This document shows, piece after piece, positions 1-5,078 of a DNA stretch of 5,475 nucleotides. The notes beneath the pieces were generated by a model. It ran no database searches. It was not told the DNA's origin and saw nothing but the letters and a program-made list of their open reading frames with translations. The stretch lies in contig JAFAPF010000241.1 of the NCBI GenBank assembly GCA_019247245.1, positions 1 to 5,475 of the forward strand. The letters run 5' to 3'. Each line of letters opens with the position of its first letter. Within the stretch, counting starts at the first letter, position 1. The position numbers were made by a program, and so were the translations under genes. Source of the DNA: Rubrobacter sp. (GTDB lineage Bacteria > Actinomycetota > Rubrobacteria > Rubrobacterales > Rubrobacteraceae).

Positions 1-331
1 GCGCGGAGTGCAGGGCGATGAAGGCTCCCATCGAGTGACCGACGAGAACGGCCCGTTCGATGCCGATATGGTCGAGCGTCCGGATCGCGTCCTGCGCGTG
101 CGCGTCTAGCCCATAGCTTGAGGATGGCTTCTCGGAGTCGCCTCTACCCCGGAGATCCATGGCCACCATACCGTCGGGATGCTGGAGGCATCGCGCCACC
201 GAGTTGAAAGCCCGGTGCTGAGCTGTAATACCATGCATGGCCAGAACGGGGTCGGGTCCCTCCCCCGTACGACCGAAGGCCAGCCGCACCTCCCCCGGTA
301 CGGCCCCTACTCTCCACAAGCCCTGTTCCAT
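1..331 (-). CDS. Alpha/beta hydrolase, N-terminal part (runs off left edge)
   Basis: The first 110 residues of an alpha/beta-hydrolase-fold enzyme are visible; the rest lies beyond the window. Seen in the sequence: an oxyanion-loop His-Gly in LAMHGITA (residues 33-34), the DLRGRGDS turn (59-66) typical after strand 4, and the nucleophile elbow VGHSMG with Ser100 as the likely catalytic serine. The catalytic Asp and His would lie in the missing part. The ATG at 331 is the only ATG/GTG/TTG start after an in-frame TAG upstream, and it places the usual short lead-in before the first beta strand. No Shine-Dalgarno sequence precedes it, but a TATAAT lies 12 bases upstream, so a leaderless or near-leaderless message is possible. 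The family covers esterases, lipases, epoxide hydrolases and haloperoxidases; the substrate cannot be told from this part. It is unrelated in detail to the decayed hydrolase at the other end of the window. Confidence 0.93.
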   Translation of the reverse strand, partial: MEQGLWRVGAVPGEVRLAFGRTGEGPDPVLAMHGITAQHRAFNSVARCLQHPDGMVAMDLRGRGDSEKPSSSYGLDAHAQDAIRTLDHIGIERAVLVGHSMGAFIALHSA

Positions 332-343
332 AAACAGCCCGGT

Positions 344-349
344 ATTATA
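344..349 (-). promoter_or_regulatory. Candidate -10 box (TATAAT) for the left-edge hydrolase
   Basis: The minus strand carries a perfect TATAAT consensus. Its end is 12 bases from the hydrolase ATG, so a transcript would have almost no 5' leader. No good TTGACA-like -35 element is found 16-18 bases upstream (the hexamers there read CTCATC, CCTCAT or CCCTCA), so the call rests on the -10 alone. Confidence 0.4.
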
Positions 350-370
350 CGTGAAGACGTACGACGATGA

Positions 371-786
371 GGGCTTCTAGAAGAGCTCGGAACCACCCGC
401 TCTAGACGGTCCAGCAACCTTTTTCGCCCTCACAGGGTATGTCGGAACGAACCAACATTTCCGCGCGTTGAACGAAGCTCCGGCCGTTACTAACACGACC
501 AGCGAGGTGACCCGCGGCGTCGGCAGCGTCGTAGTTCTCAACCACGAGATCCACGCCTCCGCTTGGTGCAGAACACCCACACGCCGAACCTTGCGGCCTT
601 CGCTCTCAGCTTACCAGGACCATAGGTTGGATCTTCGAGGGTAGACAAAGATGGCCATCCGTTCCGTTAAGCGCCGCCATACACGGATGCTCGAAGGCGC
701 GGCTGTTCCTCTCTCTACTGCTCCGGCCGGGAGAACCGAAATAGGAGGTGACTGTAGGGTTCCGCTGCTGGTACGGTAGCTGATTA
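371..786. other. 416-base stretch with no confident gene
   Basis: This lies between the DUF2267 stop and the left-edge hydrolase. Right after the DUF2267 stop there is a second in-frame TAA. No tRNA, repeat array or strong terminator is visible. A 7-base inverted repeat (656-662 with 683-689, 20-base gap) has no T-run. The minus strand holds a short protein-like reading frame at 402-545, listed separately. Longer frames here, at 606-866 and 377-580 on the minus strand, read like noise or overlap the DUF2267 gene. Confidence 0.6.
402..623 (-). pseudogene. Possible small gene or decayed remnant, unrecognised
   Basis: I do not recognise a family. The best-looking piece runs from a GTG at 545 (or 554) to a TAG at 402-404. 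It encodes about 47 residues of balanced, soluble-protein composition, beginning VENYDAADAAGHLAGRV and ending in a short Cys-containing tail. A GGAGG at 556-560 lies 10 bases before the GTG at 545, which is slightly long for a ribosome binding site. Upstream, protein-like fragments sit in other frames: an ATG at 623 starts five residues before a TGA, then a fragment SEGRKVRRVGVLHQ follows in a second frame. Joining them would give a small protein of about 70 residues that has suffered two frameshifts, in line with the decay seen elsewhere in the window. The joining is inference; the stretch may equally be non-coding or a 47-residue intact gene. Confidence 0.22.
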
Positions 787-1161
787 TTACTCGAAGAAGT
801 GATCAAACTCGCTCGGGAACTGCCGACGTATGTCGTCCATTTCGCCTTTGGAGACGGCCTCCCCAAGAACGCTCATAACGGCGCTCGCGTGCGTCGAGGC
901 TTCTTCGAAGCCTGCTCCTTCCCTCTCCCCAACAAGCTGAACGAAGTCGTTTAGCGAGAAGATCTTGCTACGCTGCGGCGGCTGTTGGTGGAGAGGCTCG
1001 GCCAGCTCTTGGGGAAGCTGGGAGGCGAGGTCGAGTCCCTCACCTCCAGTTAGGTATTCTCCGAGCGTCGTGAGGGTGGCTCGGGTTGCCGCTTTCGCCG
1101 CGGCGAACGAAGAGAGGCCGGCCCGCTGCTGGACACGCTCGATGAACTCCTGGTACCGCAT
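787..1161 (-). CDS. DUF2267 domain protein
   Basis: A 124-residue soluble, mostly helical protein recognised as DUF2267 by its pattern. The fold is repeated: residues 6-54 (FIERVQQRAGL, then a helix-rich TRATLTTLGEYLTGGE, then LASQLPQEL) match residues 72-120 (FVQLVGEREGA, then AVMSVLGEAVSKGE, then IRRQFPSEF). The two halves are joined by a polar Gln/Pro-rich linker (about 59-66). The family is common in actinobacteria and proteobacteria, often near stress or membrane genes; no biochemical role is established. The start is secure: a strong GGAGG lies 8 bases before the ATG. It is the last gene of a four-gene unit, 14 bases after the preceding stop, and ends in tandem TAA TAA stops. No frameshift or missing segment is seen. 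Confidence 0.93.
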   Translation of the reverse strand: MRYQEFIERVQQRAGLSSFAAAKAATRATLTTLGEYLTGGEGLDLASQLPQELAEPLHQQPPQRSKIFSLNDFVQLVGEREGAGFEEASTHASAVMSVLGEAVSKGEMDDIRRQFPSEFDHFFE

Positions 1162-1169
1162 GTGCTCAC

Positions 1170-1174
1170 CCTCC
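1170..1174 (-). promoter_or_regulatory. Strong ribosome binding site of the DUF2267 gene
   Basis: The minus strand reads GGGAGGGTGAGCAC before ATG, with GGAGG 8 bases from the start. It is the strongest ribosome binding site in the four-gene unit and fixes the start at 1161. It would let this last gene be translated efficiently on its own. Confidence 0.8.
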
Positions 1175-1175
1175 C

Positions 1176-1502
1176 TTACATCCTGGTGCTATCCTTCACC
1201 TTACCGTCTCCACACCATCTCCTCTTCATCCAAAACCACCCGAGCTCGCGACCAGCGAAGGTTGATCGTCCGAGCCAGGAGCCATCGGGCTGGATCTGCA
1301 ATTCATCGACGAGCATCGAGAACGGCGGGTAGTAGATCAACGCAACATACCTCTCGCGCTGCTCGAGCCGGAAAGGCACGCCAGGTAAGGAGCCCAGTCG
1401 GGTCGAGCCTCGAGCGCCACTGATACGCTTCCAGATCCCGATCATTGGCGGCAGCAGCCCGCTCAGACGCTCAACCTGCCAATCGCCCTCGAGGTCTTTC
1501 AT
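1176..1502 (-). CDS. Hypothetical protein, small soluble family
   Basis: A 108-residue protein without a name I can give. The start DLEGDWQVERLSGLLPPM and the region GSLPGVPFRLE (residues 37-47) resemble a small uncharacterised actinobacterial family that I recall only loosely. A later GSWLGRSTFAGRELGWF (74-90) looks like the closing strands of a compact beta-barrel; lipocalin-like is only a guess. There is no signal peptide or membrane segment. After residue 93 a basic tail (WCGDGKVKDSTRM) may lie outside the core. The frame is open to an ATG at 1532, but that start would sit inside the upstream DUF1622 gene without a ribosome binding site. The ATG at 1502 lies just four bases after the upstream TGA, with AAGGG 12 bases before it, so translational coupling is likely and 1502 is preferred. 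It sits between the DUF1622 pair and the DUF2267 gene. Confidence 0.8.
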   Translation of the reverse strand: MKDLEGDWQVERLSGLLPPMIGIWKRISGARGSTRLGSLPGVPFRLEQRERYVALIYYPPFSMLVDELQIQPDGSWLGRSTFAGRELGWFWMKRRWCGDGKVKDSTRM

Positions 1503-1506
1503 ATGG

Positions 1507-1827
1507 TCATGGTTCCCTTGTGTCATCCACATAAAACTGCCCCGAGCAGCTAAGCGAGAAGGTTATGAGCTTACGTACCAAGATGGTTAGGGCCGTGCTG
1601 CCCACCGCCATCCAGGTGGGGTTTAGGATTAGGTTCAGAATGGTAGCCCCGACGAAGAATTCCAAGCCTAGACCCACGTTAGGCAGTGCCCTACGGGCGC
1701 CCAAGCGGCTGGACCCGCTCCGGAGAACCTCGGGGACGGCCTGCACGACGCCGACGAAGATTACGATGCTCCCCACTAACAACACGGACATCCGTATGAC
1801 GTTCAGCGCGTTGTGGTACAGGGACAT
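1507..1827 (-). CDS. DUF1622 family membrane protein, divergent second copy
   Basis: A 106-residue integral membrane protein of the DUF1622 family with three likely membrane segments: about residues 12-33, 51-70 and 74-92. The family signature is present as VGLGLEFFVGATI (51-63), but where the neighbour reads VGADI this copy has Thr for Asp. The usual IRTxL motif has become VRKLITF (84-90). The C-terminus, SCSGQFYVDDTREP, does not match the usual charged ELE-type tail. It is therefore the more diverged of the two copies. The ATG at 1827 overlaps the preceding stop as TGATG, with GAGG 7 bases before it; a TTG one codon upstream is an alternative start. The overlap implies coupled translation and perhaps a heteromeric complex with its neighbour, which is inference. 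The family's function is unknown. Confidence 0.86.
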   Translation of the reverse strand: MSLYHNALNVIRMSVLLVGSIVIFVGVVQAVPEVLRSGSSRLGARRALPNVGLGLEFFVGATILNLILNPTWMAVGSTALTILVRKLITFSLSCSGQFYVDDTREP

Positions 1828-2201
1828 CAACTGGCCTCGCTGCGCAGGACATCCCCCTCGGGCCTTGGTGCCACCTCCCTACGCTCGCGCTCCAGCTCCC
1901 TCGAGAGGAAGTAGTTGAGCACCGTTCGGATAACCACGGTGGCCGCCAGTAGCTCTACGTCGCTAATGGTAGGGGAGATCGCCGTGCTGAGAATGTCGGC
2001 TCCTACCTGGAACTCCAGCCCCAGCACCAGATAGCGCCCCAGGTATAGCCGGAGCTCGGAGTTGGTGTACTCCTTCAGCCCAAAAAAGGACAGGACGAAC
2101 CGGAACGTGGTCATCAGCGCTCCAAGCGCTACTATAGCTGCTCCTATAGCCTCAATCGTCATCCGCAGGTAGCCTACCGCCGTGACCAAAAACTCTTCCA
2201 T
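1827..2201 (-). CDS. DUF1622 family membrane protein, canonical copy
   Basis: A 124-residue inner-membrane protein of the DUF1622 family. Three hydrophobic segments are visible: about residues 13-40, 56-76 and 82-100. The conserved core VLGLEFQVGADILSTAISPT spans 59-78, and the third helix runs into IRTVLNYFLSRELERERRE (91-109). A charged, probably cytoplasmic tail of about 20 residues follows. Length and motifs fit a complete family member. The role of the family is not known. The ATG at 2201 lacks a good Shine-Dalgarno sequence; a GATACT lies 8 bases upstream, which would suit a leaderless message. It is the first gene of the four-gene unit and overlaps the second DUF1622 gene by one base. 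Confidence 0.93.
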   Translation of the reverse strand: MEEFLVTAVGYLRMTIEAIGAAIVALGALMTTFRFVLSFFGLKEYTNSELRLYLGRYLVLGLEFQVGADILSTAISPTISDVELLAATVVIRTVLNYFLSRELERERREVAPRPEGDVLRSEAS

Positions 2202-2209
2202 AACCTACA

Positions 2210-2215
2210 AGTATC
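2210..2215 (-). promoter_or_regulatory. Candidate -10 box for the DUF1622 operon
   Basis: The minus strand reads GATACT, five of six matches to TATAAT, ending 8 bases before the first DUF1622 ATG. The matching -35 region (TTTGCT, 16 bases away) fits only three of six positions. If used, it would give an almost leaderless operon message, which would explain the missing ribosome binding site. Confidence 0.25.
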
Positions 2216-2221
2216 GCCTCT

Positions 2222-2259
2222 GAAATGAGAAAGCAAACCGAACCCCTACCTGTTCCGGT
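2222..2259 (-). terminator. Weak candidate intrinsic terminator after the ZIP remnant
   Basis: On the minus strand ACCGGAAC (2259-2252) can pair with GTTCGGT (2243-2237), giving a 7-pair stem with one bulged G and an 8-base loop. An interrupted T-rich stretch (TTGCTTTCTCATTTC) follows. The position, between the ZIP stop and the DUF1622 operon, is sensible. The bulge and broken T-run make it a weak candidate. Confidence 0.33.
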
Positions 2260-2335
2260 GGATTTTGGTGTCTCGGCTCCCCCAGGGTATCGTTAAGCGC
2301 TACGATTGTTCGACCACATGAGTGGCGCCCAAACC

Positions 2336-3064
2336 CTACTCCAACTTGCCCAAGACAAAGGCTACCAAGAAGCCCACCGTAGTGACCACTCCCACCGCAG
2401 ACCCTACTCCTAGTAAGCCTCAGGTATCATGGTGCTGGCGAGCACGGTTAGGATCGCCCCAGCGGCAAAAGACTGGATAGAAGTGATTAAGTACTCTGGC
2501 GTCCCAGCCAGAAACAGGTGCCCAAACAGGGTGCTTACCGCAGAGATTGCCACCACCGCCCTCCATAGCCCCAGTAAGTTAGCCGTAGAGCGGCCCGCTT
2601 TCTTCATCCCAGCCGCTGCCGAGAGACTTTCGGGCATGTTGCTCAAGAATACGGCGGCCACCATCACCAAACCAACCGTCCCACCCCCGATGAGGCTAAC
2701 ACCTATAGCAACTGATTCCGGTATACTGTCCATGAGCCTTCTATGGTGATCCCTGTAGCTGACCCTCCCTCTCACTGGCCCTGAGAGCGTTTACGATGAT
2801 GGCCCCCACTGCGGCTCACCGCTCAGTCGCCTATGAAGTAGAGTACCGCCCCAAAAGCAGACCAATAGAAGCAGCATCAAAGCCCCCTGTCTTGTAGGCC
2901 TCATCCATCAGCTCAAAGGCAACAGAGGAGATCAGTACCCCAGCTCCTACAGCCATGACCATAGAGATTACTCGCTGGGAAGCGCTGGCGTAGAGGCCTG
3001 AAAGCGCCCCGATGAGAAGCGATACGCCCCCAATGAAGCCCCAGAATCCTGCTATCAGTGCCTG
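2336..3064 (-). pseudogene. ZIP-family divalent metal transporter, decayed
   Basis: A nearly full-length ZIP-type transporter (zinc/iron uptake family, polytopic membrane protein) that can be followed only by changing frame. Segment A (3064 to about 2853) encodes the first membrane helices, GFIGGVSLLIGALSGLY and AVGAGVLISSVAFELMDEA, ending at a G4 run (2849-2852), after which the frame must shift. Segment B encodes AVLYFIGD, then TGA at 2823-2825 where a Trp is usual, then SRSGGHHRKRSQGQ, then TGA at 2772-2774. The frame shifts again near 2738. Segment C carries the metal-site-like motifs MDSIPESVAIG and FLSNMPESLSAAAGM up to MIPEAY, then TAG at 2410-2412. A last shift gives the closing helix SAVGVVTTVGFLVAFVLG and a TAG at 2336. 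No good start codon is left; the head abuts the recQ stop. The open piece 2410-2775 alone is a fragment, not a gene. The three shifts are each explained by one missing base. Confidence 0.88.
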
Positions 3065-3066
3065 CC

Positions 3067-4716
3067 TTAACTTTGCTTCTTTCTCACGATCTTGAGCAGG
3101 TCGCGTTCCATGACGAGGTCGACCCCGAGGGTCTTGTAACCGACTTCCTCGAAGAGGACAATCATCTTATCGTCCTCGTAGCGCTGGACCAGGCCCTCGC
3201 CCCACTTCTCGTGTACCACCCGGCTGTTGATGGGAAAAGGCTCGCTTTCTTCGTCCTTCTCTACCACGATTCCAGCCTCGCAATTGTCGCAGTATCTGCA
3301 GGGAGCGTCGAACTCCTCACCGAAGTAGTTGAGCAGATACTCGCGGCGACAGGCGCGCACCTCGGCGTAGCCGCGGACCATCTCTATTCGCGACCTACCG
3401 AACTCTTCGCGGTGCTCCTGGACACGAGCTGCCTCCTCGGAGGCTTCACCCAAGTTAGAGTACCGCTCGCCCCGGATCACCTCGCCGGAAGGCAGGATCT
3501 CGACCACACCAACCTCTTCCAAGCCACCAAGCGCTGTCATCAACTTCGCCTGTGAGAGGTCGGTCTCCTTTCGCAAGTCCCGGGGATCGGCCGGCCCTTG
3601 GTGCTCCCCGACTGCCCCGGCGACCCGCTCCACCTCCTCGAACTCAACCTGACCGCTACCGGCGAAGAACCGGCGGATACCGAGGTCCTCTGCCCGGTAG
3701 AACAATGTGGCCTTCGCCGCTTTACCGTCACGTCCGGCCCGCCCGATCTCCTGGTAGTACGAGTCGACCGAGTCGCTTATGTCATAGTGGAAGACGAAGC
3801 GTACGTTCGCCTTATCGACACCCATCCCGAAAGCCGTCGTGCAGACGATGACCTCCACCTCATCGTTCATGAACGCTTCCTGAACCCTCTCTCGTTCTCC
3901 CGCGTTCATACCGCCGTGGTAAAAGACCGCCTTCAAACCACCCCCCAGGAGGGCCTCGGCGATCTCCTCGGCGTGCTTCCTGGTTGCGGTATAGATGATA
4001 CCCGGTTTCTCGGTATCTTCGACTCGGTCCAACAGAGCTCGTTTCTTTGCCGACTCATCCCCAAACGCCTCGACACCCAGCCAGATATTAGGGCGGTCGA
4101 AACCATGCACCATAATACGAGGCCTGCGCATGCGGAGGCGTTTCACTATCTCCTCGCGAATGAGCGGCGAAGCGGTAGCCGTCAGCGCCAGGACCGTGGG
4201 ATGGTCGAGGGCTTCGATCACGGCGCCGAGCCTTAGATATGCCGGCCGGAAATCGTGGCCCCACTCGCTGATGCAGTGCGCTTCATCGACCACGAACAGC
4301 GAGAGCTTCGCCTCCCGGAGCCGGGTCAGCGTTTCCTCGTCGTTGAACTGCTCAGGCGCGACAAGCAGGAACTCAAGGTCCCTTTTTTCCAGATCTCCGA
4401 ACGCCTCTTGCCGAGCGGCCTTTGGCACGGTGGAGTTGACCTCGGCTGCTCCACCAGCCCCCTGCTCTTCGATACTCTCGACCTGATCCCTCTGCAAAGC
4501 GATCAGCGGGGATATGATCACCGTCGGACCGGGAATCATTAGCGCCGCGATCTGATAAACGGCGGATTTCCCCGACCCAGTTGGCATCACGGCCAGAGTG
4601 TCGTGGCCCTCGAAAACCGACTGAATCGCCTCTTTTTGCCCGGGACGAAGCTCTTCATAGCCGAACCTCTCTCGGGCAATGTAGTCGATACGGTGCTGTG
4701 ACACAGTACGCTCCAC
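3067..4716 (-). CDS. recQ: ATP-dependent DNA helicase RecQ, short form without HRDC
   Basis: A 549-residue superfamily 2 helicase that unwinds DNA 3' to 5' in recombinational repair and stalled-fork processing. All core motifs are visible: motif 0 FGYEELRPGQ (18-27), Walker A MPTGSGKS (44-51), DEAH (144-147) followed by the RecQ aromatic-rich loop CISEWGHDFRPAY, motif III TATAS (179-183), motif V TTAFGMGVDKANV (293-305) and motif VI QEIGRAGRDG (322-331) with arginine fingers R326 and R329. After the core, residues 357-415 look like a winged helix. The RecQ zinc site follows with Cys456, 473, 476 and 479, the same spacing as the E. coli cysteines. There is no HRDC domain; instead residues 494-543 (from FPINSRVVHEKWGEG) resemble the Tudor-like C-terminal domain of UvrD/PcrA. 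The start is GTG at 4716, or more likely GTG at 4704 (codon 5), which has GGAG six bases upstream. It lies 16 bases after the DUF2795 stop and may be co-transcribed with it. Confidence 0.97.
   Translation of the reverse strand: MERTVSQHRIDYIARERFGYEELRPGQKEAIQSVFEGHDTLAVMPTGSGKSAVYQIAALMIPGPTVIISPLIALQRDQVESIEEQGAGGAAEVNSTVPKAARQEAFGDLEKRDLEFLLVAPEQFNDEETLTRLREAKLSLFVVDEAHCISEWGHDFRPAYLRLGAVIEALDHPTVLALTATASPLIREEIVKRLRMRRPRIMVHGFDRPNIWLGVEAFGDESAKKRALLDRVEDTEKPGIIYTATRKHAEEIAEALLGGGLKAVFYHGGMNAGERERVQEAFMNDEVEVIVCTTAFGMGVDKANVRFVFHYDISDSVDSYYQEIGRAGRDGKAAKATLFYRAEDLGIRRFFAGSGQVEFEEVERVAGAVGEHQGPADPRDLRKETDLSQAKLMTALGGLEEVGVVEILPSGEVIRGERYSNLGEASEEAARVQEHREEFGRSRIEMVRGYAEVRACRREYLLNYFGEEFDAPCRYCDNCEAGIVVEKDEESEPFPINSRVVHEKWGEGLVQRYEDDKMIVLFEEVGYKTLGVDLVMERDLLKIVRKKQS
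4711..4714 (-). promoter_or_regulatory. GGAG that may set the recQ start at 4704
   Basis: No Shine-Dalgarno sequence precedes the first GTG at 4716. GGAG at 4714-4711 lies six bases before a second in-frame GTG at 4704. If this is the real start, RecQ begins MSQHRIDYI and is 545 residues long. Motif 0 is unaffected either way. Confidence 0.4.
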
Positions 4717-4732
4717 GCTGACCGTACTAGGC

Positions 4733-5050
4733 CTACGAGGTAGAGGTCATGAAGTACCTCAAGCGGTCCAACAGCCCATGGCCGCCGGCTGAAATAGCGC
4801 GTGTACTCGTTTCGCATGAGCGCGCAAGAAGACGAGGATAGACGACCAAGTCGGATGAGGAGAAGCTCGTAGATAGTTCGGCCACGACACCACCGGGCTC
4901 GGAGAACTCAGCCCGACCCAACGTTCCGATCCTCTGAATGAAGTAATCAGGGGCGCGGTTACTGTCGGCGATAGAGATCATGTCCTCCTTACTAGTCGGG
5001 TAGCGGGCATCCTCCAAACAACTCCGTACATCTTCGGGGCTGAAGTCCAT
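4733..5050 (-). CDS. DUF2795 domain protein with odd C-terminal tail
   Basis: A 105-residue protein. Residues 3-60 fit DUF2795: FSPEDVRSCLEDARYPTSK, then MISIADSNRAPDYFIQRI, then a closing AEFSEPGGVVAEL. These small helical domains are common in actinobacteria and have no established function. The ATG at 5050 is secure, with AGGAG five bases upstream. After residue 60 the sequence becomes Ser-rich (STSFSSSD) and then about 37 residues of ordinary but unrecognised sequence (from LVVYPRLLARS). Family members often end near the end of the domain, so the tail may be the result of a lost stop or a frameshift. The stop lies 16 bases before the first recQ GTG, so the two genes may share a message. 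The decayed hydrolase lies directly upstream. Confidence 0.86.
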   Translation of the reverse strand: MDFSPEDVRSCLEDARYPTSKEDMISIADSNRAPDYFIQRIGTLGRAEFSEPGGVVAELSTSFSSSDLVVYPRLLARSCETSTRAISAGGHGLLDRLRYFMTSTS

Positions 5051-5055
5051 AGTAT

Positions 5056-5060
5056 CTCCT
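5056..5060 (-). promoter_or_regulatory. Ribosome binding site of the DUF2795 gene
   Basis: AGGAG on the minus strand, five bases before the ATG at 5050. It fixes the start codon. It suggests this gene is still translated although the upstream hydrolase is broken. Confidence 0.7.
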
Positions 5061-5078
5061 GCCGGATCTACTTACTCT

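Noticed and set aside
377..580. Open frame of 67 codons on the minus strand
   Set aside because: Apart from a short stretch near its start it looks like an out-of-frame reading. A neighbouring frame over the same bases gives a better protein.
665..674. Ten-base sequence CGTTAAGCGC, also present at 2291-2300 in the other intergenic gap
   Set aside because: Repeated 10-mers are expected several times by chance in a window of this size, and the flanks do not match.
656..689. Inverted repeat CATCCGT / ACGGATG
   Set aside because: Seven bases with a 20-base gap and no T-run. It is likely by chance and too weak for a terminator.
606..866. Open frame of 86 codons on the minus strand
   Set aside because: It overlaps the end of the well-supported DUF2267 gene in another frame, and its composition is rich in Ser, Pro and Arg with no family resemblance.
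965..1423. Plus-strand frame of 152 codons
   Set aside because: It lies opposite the DUF2267 gene and the hypothetical gene and is rich in Arg, Ser and Trp, as expected for an antisense shadow.
2285..2310. Imperfect palindrome ATCGT...ACGAT between the ZIP remnant and the DUF1622 operon
   Set aside because: Only five outer pairs with mismatches inside and no T-run. Not convincing as an operator or terminator.
2410..2775. Reading 2410-2775 as a complete small membrane protein gene
   Set aside because: It is the middle-to-late part of the ZIP transporter; homologous segments continue on both sides in other frames.
3058..4542. Several long plus-strand frames (3058-3555, 3598-4236, 3995-4486, 4255-4542)
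   Set aside because: All lie antisense to the intact recQ gene, whose motifs leave no doubt about the coding strand.
4587..4817. Minus-strand frame beginning MRNEYTRYF across the recQ start
   Set aside because: It has no ribosome binding site, overlaps the recQ N-terminus in another frame, and its second half is only an out-of-frame reading of recQ.
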